Shown here piece after piece: positions 8,939 to 16,938 of a stretch of DNA of 34,009 bases. Numbering within the stretch: position 1 is the first letter of the stretch; every line of letters starts with the position of its first letter. This DNA is from Simkaniaceae bacterium (lineage in GTDB: Bacteria; Chlamydiota; Chlamydiia; Chlamydiales; Simkaniaceae), in NCBI GenBank assembly GCA_018062315.1, contig JAGOSM010000014.1, positions 1 through 34,009 of the forward strand, given 5' to 3'. The notes under the pieces are model-generated. The model did not search any database, had not been told where the DNA came from, and was given only the letters and a program-made list of their open reading frames with translations. The position numbers and the translations under genes are program-made.

Positions 8939-8944
8939 TATAAT
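8939..8944 (+). promoter_or_regulatory. Candidate -10 box for hypothetical-hisS-aspS operon
   Basis: A perfect TATAAT lies 24 bases before the ATG at 8969, giving a predicted start near 8951 and a leader of about 18 bases. No good -35 hexamer is found at 16-18 bases upstream, where the divergent uhpC promoter lies. An activator or shared regulation of the two divergent operons is possible but unproven. Confidence 0.4.
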
Positions 8945-8968
8945 ATCGAATTTCAGGCATTTGTGTAA

Positions 8969-9598
8969 ATGATGAGCAGCTACGACCCCTTCTTAAAGCC
9001 CATTCAACCTATCGGTCCAGAAGACCAAGAAAAAATTCACCCTACCGCCGCAGATGAACTCCGCATCAAGGACGATGGAAGGGGAGAAATTAAAATTTTC
9101 ATTAGAGAGGAAGGACAAAATTTAGGACCCTATTTTGCTCTTATTTATTTTCTGAAAGATGCTCTTTCTCTTATCAACACAACAGAACTCCCTCTTCTAA
9201 AGGGAGCGATCCGGAGTGACCCCCTCCTTCCCCTTCTCAAACGACTTCATAATCAACTCAAAGAACTTACCGAAATCAATCAAAGTCAAAATATCTCTTA
9301 CAGCCTCGCCTTAACCCTCATTTGGAATGAACTTCTGCAACAATATTCACTCGCCAAATCGGGCAAACAAACTTCTACACTCCCTCTTGATGACGTTTTT
9401 TCTCTGATTCAACAGATTCAAAATTATCCTCAAGAGGCTAAATATTCGCTCGGTTATTATTTATCAGAATATGCTGGCAAATCCTGGTTCCCCTTTCCCT
9501 ATATAGAGCTTTTAGCCAAGCTCCATCAAGATCATATTGAAACCCCTATCCATAGCCATTTACAAAAATGGTTGAATCTCTTAGAGAAACTCGTCTAA
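8969..9598 (+). CDS. Hypothetical protein upstream of hisS
   Basis: A 209-residue soluble protein that I do not recognise. It has no signal peptide or membrane helix and no cysteines. After a hydrophilic N-terminus (about 1-45) it is predicted to be mostly helical, with leucine-rich stretches such as LLPLLKRLHNQLKEL and LLAKLHQDHIETPI. ATG-ATG at 8966-8971 gives two adjacent starts, with a weak AGG upstream. It ends nine bases before hisS, so it probably shares the transcript. In C. trachomatis I recall hisS directly facing uhpC with no gene between, so this may be an addition in this lineage. Confidence 0.72.
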   Translation: MMSSYDPFLKPIQPIGPEDQEKIHPTAADELRIKDDGRGEIKIFIREEGQNLGPYFALIYFLKDALSLINTTELPLLKGAIRSDPLLPLLKRLHNQLKELTEINQSQNISYSLALTLIWNELLQQYSLAKSGKQTSTLPLDDVFSLIQQIQNYPQEAKYSLGYYLSEYAGKSWFPFPYIELLAKLHQDHIETPIHSHLQKWLNLLEKLV

Positions 9599-9607
9599 AC
9601 TGTTCCT

Positions 9608-10870
9608 ATGAAATTTGCAATTCCCAAAGGATGCAACGACATCCTCCCCACAGAAGTAGGAGCCTGGCAAGCAATTGAAGAGCTCATCCGCGCCCTATGC
9701 CACACTTATGCTTACATGGAGATCCGAACTCCTACTTTTGAACACACCGAGCTTTTTCTCCGCTCTTCAGGAGAAACTTCAGACATTGTTTCTAAAGAAA
9801 TGTATACCTTTGAAGACAAAGGTCACCGCTCTCTTACTCTCCGCCCTGAAGGAACAGCTCCCGTCATTCGTTCTTATGTTGAAAATGGACTCCATCATAG
9901 CCCCTATCAGAAGTTTTTCTATATAGGCCCTTATTTTCGCTATGATCGTCCTCAAGCAGGGCGTTGCAGGGAATTTCATCAGTTTGGCATTGAACATATC
10001 GGCAGGGATGACCCTGAAGCTGATTTTGAAGCGATTGACCTGCTCTTCTCTTTTTATCAAAGACTAGGGCTTTCTCACCTTACGCTTCTTCTTAACTCTG
10101 TAGGGGATGAGAAAACACGTACTCATTACAAAGAACTTCTTAAAAATTACCTAAAACCCCATTTTGATGCACTTTCTTCAGAAAGCCAGTCCCGTTTTGA
10201 AAAAAATCCCCTCCGCATTCTCGATACAAAAAATAAGGAAGAACGACTTCTTCTTAAAGAAGCCCCTTCGATTCTCGATTGCTTATCTGATGAAAGTTTA
10301 CTCCATTTTGAACAGCTACAAAAACTGCTAACCAAACGGAACATCCCCTTTACGATCGACCCCTCTTTGGTTAGAGGCCTTGATTATTATAACCGGACTG
10401 TTTTTGAAATTACCTCGACTTCTTTGGGAGCTCAAAATACGCTGGGAGCAGGGGGGCGTTATAATGGTCTTATTGCCGCTTGTGGAGGCCCTGATCTCCC
10501 CGCAGTGGGATTTGGAACAGGACTTGAGCGGATACTTTTAACTCTAAAAGCACAAAATCTCCTCCCGAAAACGACAAAGGGATTGTCTCTTTTCATTATC
10601 CCCCTTGGAGACGCAGCACAAGAAGCTTCCTTTAACCTTCTTTTTGCACTGCGCAAACTTCATCTTGCTGCAGAAATTTATGCACGTGGCAAAAAACTCC
10701 AAAAAGGATTACAACTTGCAGATGAACTTGAGGCCGAATTTGTTATCGTCCTTGGAGAAACAGAACTCGCTTCAGGCGAGATAGATCTTAAACACATGAA
10801 GACCCGTACTCAAGAAAAGGTAAGGCTTGATCCATGCACTATTGCCGAACACATACGTGCCAAGATCTGA
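9608..10870 (+). CDS. hisS: Histidyl-tRNA synthetase
   Basis: Class II aminoacyl-tRNA synthetase, 420 residues, that charges tRNA-His. Motif 1 region EIRTPTFEHTELFLRSSGE, motif 2 RPEGTAPVIRSYV with YIGPYFRYDRPQAGRCREFHQ, the histidine-specific signatures LVRGLDYYNRTVFE and GGRYNGL, and motif 3 AVGFGTGLERILL are all present. The C-terminal anticodon-binding domain is seen in LSLFIIPLGDAA and FVIVLGETELASGEI. The 3' end overlaps the start of aspS by 37 bases, so the two synthetases are almost certainly co-transcribed and coupled. Confidence 0.97.
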   Translation: MKFAIPKGCNDILPTEVGAWQAIEELIRALCHTYAYMEIRTPTFEHTELFLRSSGETSDIVSKEMYTFEDKGHRSLTLRPEGTAPVIRSYVENGLHHSPYQKFFYIGPYFRYDRPQAGRCREFHQFGIEHIGRDDPEADFEAIDLLFSFYQRLGLSHLTLLLNSVGDEKTRTHYKELLKNYLKPHFDALSSESQSRFEKNPLRILDTKNKEERLLLKEAPSILDCLSDESLLHFEQLQKLLTKRNIPFTIDPSLVRGLDYYNRTVFEITSTSLGAQNTLGAGGRYNGLIAACGGPDLPAVGFGTGLERILLTLKAQNLLPKTTKGLSLFIIPLGDAAQEASFNLLFALRKLHLAAEIYARGKKLQKGLQLADELEAEFVIVLGETELASGEIDLKHMKTRTQEKVRLDPCTIAEHIRAKI

Positions 10871-12549
10871 ATCTCTCTCATGTTGCTCATTCAGTCACCC
10901 TCTCTGGCTGGGTTCATCGACGTAGAGATCACGGGGGATTGATTTTTATTGATCTCCGCGACCGGTTTGGAATCACACAGCTTGTCCTTGATCCCAAAAA
11001 ACATCCTGATGCACATACTATCCGCTCAGAGTGGGTGATATCTGTCTCAGGGATTGTACTTAAACGTGAGGCAGAAGCCATCTCCCATAAACTAAAGACA
11101 GGAGAGATTGAGATCGAAGTCAAGCAGCTTTACATCCTTTCGAAAGCACACACTCCCCCTTTTACTATCGCTGATGATCATAGCGATGAAGTGAATGAGG
11201 AACTCAGACTCAAATTTCGGTATCTCGACATTCGGAGAGGCAAAATTAGTGATAATTTAGTTAAGCGACATGAAGCCATGCTTTCTATTCGCAATTTTCT
11301 TGCAGCTCACAACTTTCTTGAAATCACAACCCCCATTTTAGCGAAATCCACTCCTGAAGGTGCAAGAGATTATTTAGTCCCCTCAAGAGTTCATCCTGGT
11401 TCATTCTACGCCCTTCCTCAATCCCCTCAAATTTTCAAACAACTCCTTATGGTCAGCGGGATGGATCGGTATTTTCAGTTTGCTACCTGCTTTAGAGATG
11501 AAGATCTTCGAGCAGACCGTCAACCTGAATTTATGCAAATTGATATAGAGCTTTCTTTTGCAACACCCCAAACGCTCTACTCTCTGATTGAAGATCTGAT
11601 TTGTTCCTTGTTTGGCAAACATCCTTTTCGCCGCCTGTCTTATGCAGAATGTCTCGAAACTTACGGGACAGACAAACCAGATCTCCGATTTAAAATGCCC
11701 TTATTTTGCTTAAGGGATCTCGCTAAAACATCCCAATTTACCGTCTTTCAAGAAGCTCCTTGCGTAAAAGGGCTCTGCATTAAAGGAGGGGCCTCTTTTT
11801 CTCGTGGGGATATTGAAAAATATACAGCTGTAGCAACCCACCTTGGTCTTCCAGGACTTGCCTGGATGAAGTTTCAAGAAGGAGCACTCAATTCTAATAT
11901 TGTTAAATTTTTTAATGAAGATGAGCAAAGAAAAATATGCACCCTGTCTCAAGCCGAAGAGGGAGATCTCCTCTTTTTTGCAGCTTCGGATGAAAAAAAG
12001 GTAAATCAAGTTCTCGATCATTTGAGAAGAAAACTCGCCTGCGATCTCAACCTCATCGAAGACTCCTATCAATTTCTCTGGGTTGATCACTTCCCCCTTT
12101 TTGAATATGACGCAGAAAAAGAAGGATTAAGTAGCATGCATCACCCTTTTACCATGCCTCATCCCGAAGATCTTCCCCTCCTTGATACTGATCCTCTAAA
12201 AGTAAGAGCAAATGCTTATGATCTTGTCCTGAATGGATATGAAATCGGAGGGGGCTCTGAACGAATCTATAATCCTGAACTCCAATCTAAAATTTTCTCT
12301 CTTCTTTCCCTTTCCCCTGAGCAAATTCAGGAAAAATTTGGATTTTTTGTGGAAGCCCTCAAATATGGGACCCCTCCTCATTTAGGAATGGCCCTTGGAT
12401 TCGATCGATTGATGATGTTGCTTTGCAATACGGATAATATTAGAGATGTCATCGCCTTCCCTAAAACACAAAAAGCAGCCGATTTAATGACCGATTGCCC
12501 ATCAGGAGTCAGTCGGAATCAACTCTTTGAGCTCCACCTTCTGAAATAA
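10834..12549 (+). CDS. aspS: Aspartyl-tRNA synthetase (bacterial type)
   Basis: Class II synthetase of 571 residues with the bacterial architecture: N-terminal OB-fold anticodon-binding domain (SGWVHRRRDHGGLIFIDLRD), catalytic core with motif 2 FRDEDLRADRQPEFMQID, an inserted GAD domain (roughly 290-420) and motif 3 MALGFDRLMMLLC followed by DVIAFPKTQ. Start at 10834 is supported because MHYCRTHTCQDL aligns with the common M.yRTH.C beginning of the family, even though it places 37 bases inside hisS. Chlamydial AspRS enzymes often work with GatCAB to make Asn-tRNA; discrimination cannot be read from the sequence by eye. Confidence 0.97.
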   Translation: MHYCRTHTCQDLNLSHVAHSVTLSGWVHRRRDHGGLIFIDLRDRFGITQLVLDPKKHPDAHTIRSEWVISVSGIVLKREAEAISHKLKTGEIEIEVKQLYILSKAHTPPFTIADDHSDEVNEELRLKFRYLDIRRGKISDNLVKRHEAMLSIRNFLAAHNFLEITTPILAKSTPEGARDYLVPSRVHPGSFYALPQSPQIFKQLLMVSGMDRYFQFATCFRDEDLRADRQPEFMQIDIELSFATPQTLYSLIEDLICSLFGKHPFRRLSYAECLETYGTDKPDLRFKMPLFCLRDLAKTSQFTVFQEAPCVKGLCIKGGASFSRGDIEKYTAVATHLGLPGLAWMKFQEGALNSNIVKFFNEDEQRKICTLSQAEEGDLLFFAASDEKKVNQVLDHLRRKLACDLNLIEDSYQFLWVDHFPLFEYDAEKEGLSSMHHPFTMPHPEDLPLLDTDPLKVRANAYDLVLNGYEIGGGSERIYNPELQSKIFSLLSLSPEQIQEKFGFFVEALKYGTPPHLGMALGFDRLMMLLCNTDNIRDVIAFPKTQKAADLMTDCPSGVSRNQLFELHLLK

Positions 12550-12556
12550 AAACCCA

Positions 12557-12585
12557 TTGTTCAATTCAATAAGGTATTGTATCAT
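12557..12585 (+). promoter_or_regulatory. Candidate promoter for mip
   Basis: TTGTTC (12557-12562), a 17-base spacer and TATCAT (12580-12585) lie in the 60-base gap after aspS. Predicted start is near 12592, followed by AAGGAG at 12601-12606. The -10 matches 5 of 6, the -35 only 3 of 6. Confidence 0.4.
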
Positions 12586-12612
12586 GGACCTACCCAACCT
12601 AAGGAGTGGATG

Positions 12613-13362
12613 ATGTTAAAATATGTTCTCCCCCTCGCACTACTTTCTATCGGAGCGCAGGGGTTTGCGAAAGAGCTGAATGAACCAGCTACTGAATCAG
12701 CGAAGACAACGACCGTTGCCGTTGAAAAAGATCTAGGCATGATTTCGGAGACCCTAGGCCACCTCATTGCTAAAAATTTAGATACCCTTGGCTTTCAATT
12801 CGACATGAAAAGGGTGATCAAAGGACTTGAGGATTCAATGACGGGAAAAGCTGCCCCACTTTCTGAAGCAGAATGTGTACAAGCAATTACCCTTATTCAA
12901 GAAGAACAATATGCAAAGCTTTCAGAAACTAATCTTTCAGCAGCTTCAAGCTTCATGGAAAAAAATGTGCTTGAAGAAGGCATTATTCAAGTACAAAAGG
13001 GAAAACTTCACTACCGAGTGAATCAGCCAGGAACTGGCGCTATCGTACAAGCTTCTGATTCTCCTGTCATCCGCTATGTAGGAAAATTCCTCGATGGGAA
13101 AATCTTTGGACAGTCCAAAACTGAAGAAACGATCTCTCTTGAAGATACTATCCCAGGCTTCAAGCAAGGGATTGTAGGAATGAAAGAAGGGGAAAAAAGA
13201 ACTCTGTATATCCACCCAGAACTTGGGTATGGAACAAGTAGCTATCTTCCACCAAACACACTCCTCACGTTTGAAATTGAAGTAGTAAAAGCAAATGCTC
13301 CTAAAGAAACTCCTAAAATGGGAGACCTTGAGCAAGAAATTTCTACAGAATCAGCACAGTGA
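12613..13362 (+). CDS. mip: Mip-like FKBP peptidyl-prolyl isomerase
   Basis: Exported peptidyl-prolyl cis/trans isomerase of the macrophage infectivity potentiator type, 249 residues. It has a signal peptide (MLKYVLPLALLSIGAQGFA), an N-terminal helical dimerisation domain (about 35-115) and a C-terminal FKBP domain. FKBP signatures visible are VIRYVGKFLDGKIF, IPGFKQGIVGMKEGEKRTLYI, ELGYG and LPPNTLLTFEIEV. The usual FDSS after VF/IF is FGQS here, so the active-site Asp is replaced by Gly. No lipobox is present. AAGGAG at 12601 favours ATG 12613 (six bases) over ATG 12610 (three bases). The stop codon overlaps the GTG start of trmL. Confidence 0.9.
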   Translation: MLKYVLPLALLSIGAQGFAKELNEPATESAKTTTVAVEKDLGMISETLGHLIAKNLDTLGFQFDMKRVIKGLEDSMTGKAAPLSEAECVQAITLIQEEQYAKLSETNLSAASSFMEKNVLEEGIIQVQKGKLHYRVNQPGTGAIVQASDSPVIRYVGKFLDGKIFGQSKTEETISLEDTIPGFKQGIVGMKEGEKRTLYIHPELGYGTSSYLPPNTLLTFEIEVVKANAPKETPKMGDLEQEISTESAQ

Positions 13363-13844
13363 AAATTGTCCTGTTTCAACCACAAATTCCTCAGAATACG
13401 GGGAATATCGTGAGAACCTGCAAAGCGACAGGGGCCGATCTTATTTTGGTTGGACCCTGTGGCTTTAAAACAAGCAATCGGTATCTTAAAAGAGCGGGTT
13501 TAGACTATTGGGAAGGGGTCAACGTCACCCTGATCGATAACCTCTCTCTCTACCTCGAAACAGTCCCTCGCTTTTTCTTATTTAGTTCAAAAGGAAAAAC
13601 CCACTACACCAATATTGTTTACGAATGGGACGATCATCTCATTTTTGGATCAGAAACGACAGGCTTGCCCGAATCTCTCCTTCTTGAGCACCGAGATCGT
13701 TTGGTAACAATCCCGATGCAAGAAGGGGCTAGATGTCTGAATCTCGCCAATTCAGCTGCAATCGGGGCCTATGAACTCATCAGACAAGCAGGATTCCCTA
13801 AAGAACCCCTTCTACAAAATCTCGAAGTGCATCGAGATCTTTAA
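13359..13844 (+). CDS. trmL: tRNA (cytidine/uridine-2'-O-)-methyltransferase TrmL (SpoU family)
   Basis: A 161-residue SPOUT methyltransferase that 2'-O-methylates the wobble nucleotide 34 of tRNA-Leu species. The length equals that of minimal TrmL enzymes, with no extra RNA-binding domain. Motif 1 IPQNTGNIVRTC (10-21), motif 2 FGSETTGLPESLL (96-108) and motif 3 IPMQEGARCLNLANSAAI (118-135) form the trefoil knot; the common RSLN is RCLN here. Translation starts at a GTG sharing two bases with the mip stop (GTGA), so it is translationally coupled to mip. The 3' end overlaps trxA on the other strand by 47 bases. Confidence 0.93.
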   Translation: MKIVLFQPQIPQNTGNIVRTCKATGADLILVGPCGFKTSNRYLKRAGLDYWEGVNVTLIDNLSLYLETVPRFFLFSSKGKTHYTNIVYEWDDHLIFGSETTGLPESLLLEHRDRLVTIPMQEGARCLNLANSAAIGAYELIRQAGFPKEPLLQNLEVHRDL

Positions 13845-14109
13845 GCCCAACACAACGAGCTACCTCAGCCCCGTTTTTAAATAAAACGAGAGTCGGAATA
13901 GACGTTATCTGGAGAGCTCCCGCAGCTTTTGAGCTTTTATCAATATCGACTTTAACAAAAGACACATCCCCTTCCATCTCATGAGCAAGCTCATCGAGAA
14001 CGGGCGCCATCATACGGCAGGGGCCACACCAATCGGCATAGAAATCAACGAGGACTACCCCGTTTTTGACTTCTTGATCGAATTCACTATCTGATATTAC
14101 TTTAACCAT
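13798..14109 (-). CDS. trxA: Thioredoxin
   Basis: A 103-residue cytoplasmic thioredoxin, the standard length. Redox site WCGPC (C28, C31) in DFYADWCGPCRMMAPVLDEL and the cis-proline loop ITSIPTLVLF (P72) are intact. An upstream in-frame start at 14145 would add 12 residues and overlap plsC by four bases. Family alignment favours ATG 14109 (MVKVISDSEF), although no clear ribosome site precedes it. It follows plsC by 32 bases and is probably the last gene of the uppS-cdsA-cmk-plsC transcript; in C. trachomatis trxA is beside spoU rather than plsC. Confidence 0.95.
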   Translation of the reverse strand: MVKVISDSEFDQEVKNGVVLVDFYADWCGPCRMMAPVLDELAHEMEGDVSFVKVDIDKSSKAAGALQITSIPTLVLFKNGAEVARCVGLKDLDALRDFVEGVL

Positions 14110-14141
14110 GCGGAAAGAATAACTTAGAACCCACCTAAGTG

Positions 14142-14759
14142 TCAATATCCCTTATGGTCTCGTAACTCAAGAACTTTCCATGCCTCTTTGATAGCCTCAG
14201 CCACTTTTGCTTTTGGAGCCTCTTTAAAATTTTCCCATAAAAGAGGTTCCCCAAAATAAATCGTGAGTTTTCCTCCGGGACGAGGCCATTTTTTCCCTCT
14301 AGGCCATATAGAAAATGCCCCTTCAATATAAACAGGAACAATGGGCTTTTTAGATGAATTCATAATGAGCCCAATCCCCGGCTTAATCTCCTGCACTGTG
14401 CCATCCAAAGAACGAGCTCCTTCTGGAAAAATCACCACTTTATTCCCCTGATTCAACAATCTAACGAGGAGTTTAACCGCATTCAAATTATGATCATCCG
14501 ATACCGGGTGGGCATTAAGCGCTGAAATCAACCTGCCAAACACGCCATGAAATAGGGTATCTCGGGCCAAAAAATGGACCTCTCCAGGACTTGCTATCGC
14601 CACAAGAGGGGGATCGAGATACGAAACATGATTAGCGGCTAAAAGAGCCCCTCCCTCAGGAAGGTTTTCTCTCCCCACAATCTGAATTTTATAAAATAAA
14701 TGGAGCAGGGATTTTGCAAAAGAAAGAATCAAAATATATAAAAAAGAAACCTTTTTCAT
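14142..14759 (-). CDS. plsC: 1-acyl-sn-glycerol-3-phosphate acyltransferase (PlsC)
   Basis: A 205-residue membrane acyltransferase that adds the second acyl chain to lysophosphatidate to make phosphatidic acid. The catalytic NHVSYLD (H44-x4-D49) and the glycerol-phosphate binding FPEGARS (111-117) motifs are clear, with a later PVYIEGA block IV. A hydrophobic N-terminal helix (about 5-25) should hold it at the inner membrane. It supplies the substrate for CdsA two genes upstream. Start ATG overlaps the cmk stop by four bases. Confidence 0.93.
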   Translation of the reverse strand: MKKVSFLYILILSFAKSLLHLFYKIQIVGRENLPEGGALLAANHVSYLDPPLVAIASPGEVHFLARDTLFHGVFGRLISALNAHPVSDDHNLNAVKLLVRLLNQGNKVVIFPEGARSLDGTVQEIKPGIGLIMNSSKKPIVPVYIEGAFSIWPRGKKWPRPGGKLTIYFGEPLLWENFKEAPKAKVAEAIKEAWKVLELRDHKGY

Positions 14760-15364
14760 TTTACAAACATAATAATTTGATCCACAACCTCATTGACAGT
14801 TAAATTTGTGGTATCAATAAGATGGGCATCTACCGCCTGTTTAAGAGGGGCTACTTTCCGATGAGTATCCGCAAAATCTCTTTCTTTCAGATCCTCTAAT
14901 ACCTCCTCAAAAGTAACCCCTTTTGATTCCTTAAATCGACGTTCCGCCCTTTTTTCAGGAGTTGCCGTTAGAAAAATTTTTACCTCGGCACTGGGGAAAA
15001 CTACGGTGCCTAAATCCCTTCCTTCAAACACCGTATTTCCCTGCAGAGCAAATGTCTTTTGAAAGTGCAAAATTCCCTCTCTTACCGCAGGAATTGCGGA
15101 GTATAAGGAAGATAATCTTGTCACTTCAGGAGAACGAATCACCTCTGTCACATCCTGATCCCGAATAAAATAGCGATCCCCCTCAATCCGGAAAGGAAAA
15201 TCTCGGGCGACTTCTACAGGATCTTTTTTTGTCCGATCGGTTTCATAAGCTAAAGCGCGATATAGCGCTCCTGTATTAAAATAGGTGAATCCCAGCTTTT
15301 GAGCGACTGCTTTCGACACTGTCGATTTACCCGTTCCTGCGGGCCCATCAATGGTAATAATCAT
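14756..15364 (-). CDS. cmk: Cytidylate kinase
   Basis: A 202-residue (d)CMP kinase. The P-loop IDGPAGTGKST (K13) opens the protein, followed by LGFTYFNTGALYRALA, the NMP-binding region FEGRDLGTVVFP and the lid LTATPEKRAERRFKE. It is shorter than the E. coli enzyme (about 227 residues), mainly in the NMP-binding insert. It makes CDP, hence CTP, which CdsA uses, so its place inside the uppS-cdsA-cmk-plsC operon is biochemically sensible. Four-base overlaps link it to cdsA and plsC. Confidence 0.95.
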   Translation of the reverse strand: MIITIDGPAGTGKSTVSKAVAQKLGFTYFNTGALYRALAYETDRTKKDPVEVARDFPFRIEGDRYFIRDQDVTEVIRSPEVTRLSSLYSAIPAVREGILHFQKTFALQGNTVFEGRDLGTVVFPSAEVKIFLTATPEKRAERRFKESKGVTFEEVLEDLKERDFADTHRKVAPLKQAVDAHLIDTTNLTVNEVVDQIIMFVK

Positions 15365-16131
15365 AAACTTAAGTATAAATAGACTACCGGTATTGTGAAT
15401 AAAAGGGAATCTAACATATCGAGAATTCCTCCAAAACCTGGAAGCCGATTACTATCTTTTACCCCAAACGAGCGCTTCAATAAAGACTCCGCAAGATCAC
15501 CTATTTGAGCCACGCAACCAAGAGATGCTCCCATTAACAAACTTTCTTTTAAAGAAAGAAAATGAAACAGCCCAAACAAAAGACTCAGCAAAACCGCTCC
15601 TAAAAATCCAATCACTCCCCCCTCTATCGTTTTGCCAGGGGAAAGTTCTGGAGCTAACTTATGTTTGCCAATAAACCTTCCTCCAAAATAGGCACATATA
15701 TCCACACTCTTAGTAACAAGTAAAAGATACACAACCCAGCCCCTTTCTACAAAAAGGAGACTGAGCACCATGGTGAGGGGAACTCCTAAATAAACAAGAC
15801 CAAAAAATCCCTTTACTGCCTCGTTGAAGCCTGTGCTGATATTGCCAAATTGGCTGACAAAGAAAAATAAAAAAGCAAGCCCAAGAACACAGTACTGAAG
15901 GTCAAAATAGCCTAACCAAACCATGGCCGCCACAGCGATCACAAGATCATATTTTCTTTTGAGTTGAGATAACACAGCATATTCATAAGCCCCAACCGCC
16001 CCCATTATTCCAACAAAAGCAAAAACAAACCACTGAACATAAATAAAAGAAGAGAAATAAATCAATAAAGCAATAATTGCAATTGCTATTAAAGAAACAG
16101 TAAATCTCTTTGTTAAATCATAAAACATCAT
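15361..16131 (-). CDS. cdsA: Phosphatidate cytidylyltransferase (CdsA)
   Basis: Polytopic inner-membrane enzyme of 256 residues that makes CDP-diacylglycerol from phosphatidic acid and CTP. About seven to eight hydrophobic segments are visible. The C-terminal signature is recognisable: SPGKTIEGGVIGF, then QIGDLAESLLKRSFGVKDSNRLPGFGGILDMLDSLL. Two positions differ from the usual LIPGHGGxLDRxDS: His is Phe and Arg is Met, while both aspartates of LDMLDS remain. Its substrate supplier PlsC and CTP source Cmk are encoded immediately downstream. Confidence 0.93.
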   Translation of the reverse strand: MMFYDLTKRFTVSLIAIAIIALLIYFSSFIYVQWFVFAFVGIMGAVGAYEYAVLSQLKRKYDLVIAVAAMVWLGYFDLQYCVLGLAFLFFFVSQFGNISTGFNEAVKGFFGLVYLGVPLTMVLSLLFVERGWVVYLLLVTKSVDICAYFGGRFIGKHKLAPELSPGKTIEGGVIGFLGAVLLSLLFGLFHFLSLKESLLMGASLGCVAQIGDLAESLLKRSFGVKDSNRLPGFGGILDMLDSLLFTIPVVYLYLSL

Positions 16132-16883
16132 TTACCCCACCGCCTTGTCCGGGCTTGATATGTCTGAATTGCTTTAAGAAAGTCTTTAGGACTAAATTCA
16201 GGCCACATCACCTCAGTAAAATAGAGTTCTGCATAAGAGAGTTGCCACAGAAGAAAATTGGACAGCCGCTTCTCTCCTCCTGTACGAATAAACAGCTCTG
16301 GATCAGGCCATGCCGCTGTATCCAAATACTTTCCAAGTTCCACCTCTGTCAATTCTCCCTCTCTACAGTGCTTGACCGCTTCCATCGCAGCCCTTCTGAT
16401 ATCATCGCGCGCCCCATAATTGATCGCAAGAATCAGATCGAGTTTTGTTCCAAATTGTGTCACTTCTTTGGTTGTTTGAATTTGCATCTTGAGCTGAGGA
16501 GGAAGAGGAGAAAGATCCCCAATGGTATGAAAGCGAATCCCCTTTGCCTTCATTTTTTCTGTCTTAGATACGAGATAGTAATTTAAAAGACGCATCAATC
16601 CACTCACTTCCAGCGAAGATCTTCTCCAATTTTCGGTAGAAAAACTATACGAAGTTATTATTTTAACTCCAAGATCTACTGCCGCAGTAATAGTGCGGTC
16701 AAATGCATGCGCCCCTTGGTAGTGGCCATATATCGCCGGTTTATTTCTAAGACGCGCCCATCGCCGATTCCCATCCATAATAATGGCAATATGCTTCGGC
16801 ACCTCGTTTAAAACTAAATCCTTAAGTTCTTCCTGAGTAAAGATCACGCATTCGAAAGATAGCAAAGAGGCTGATAAATTCAT
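16128..16883 (-). CDS. uppS: Undecaprenyl diphosphate synthase
   Basis: Cis-prenyltransferase of 251 residues that extends farnesyl diphosphate with isopentenyl units to the C55 carrier lipid of peptidoglycan. Catalytic Asp37 is in IAIIMDGNRRWA; further signatures are HYQGAHAFDRTI, TSYSFSTENWRRS, AINYGARDDI and the terminal PDLFIRTGGEKRLSNF-like segment PELFIRTGGEKRLSNFLLWQ with SYAELYFTEVMWPEF. The usual GNGRWA reads GNRRWA. It is the first gene of the lipid operon; its ATG overlaps the -35 box of the divergent secDF promoter. Confidence 0.95.
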   Translation of the reverse strand: MNLSASLLSFECVIFTQEELKDLVLNEVPKHIAIIMDGNRRWARLRNKPAIYGHYQGAHAFDRTITAAVDLGVKIITSYSFSTENWRRSSLEVSGLMRLLNYYLVSKTEKMKAKGIRFHTIGDLSPLPPQLKMQIQTTKEVTQFGTKLDLILAINYGARDDIRRAAMEAVKHCREGELTEVELGKYLDTAAWPDPELFIRTGGEKRLSNFLLWQLSYAELYFTEVMWPEFSPKDFLKAIQTYQARTRRWGK

Positions 16884-16911
16884 AGACAGAATAATTGAGC
16901 AGAGCTATACT
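16883..16911 (+). promoter_or_regulatory. Strong candidate promoter of secDF
   Basis: TAGACA (16883-16888, 5 of 6), a 17-base spacer and TATACT (16906-16911, 5 of 6) give a predicted start near 16918. AAAGGA at 16927-16932 then sits six bases before the secDF ATG. The box begins at the last base of the uppS start codon, so secDF and uppS expression could interfere. Confidence 0.6.
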
Positions 16912-16938
16912 TTTTTTATTAAAAATAAAGGATTCTTC

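Noticed and set aside
11710-12090. Minus-strand open frame of 126 codons inside aspS
   Set aside because: Antisense to the conserved GAD domain of aspS; no independent support.
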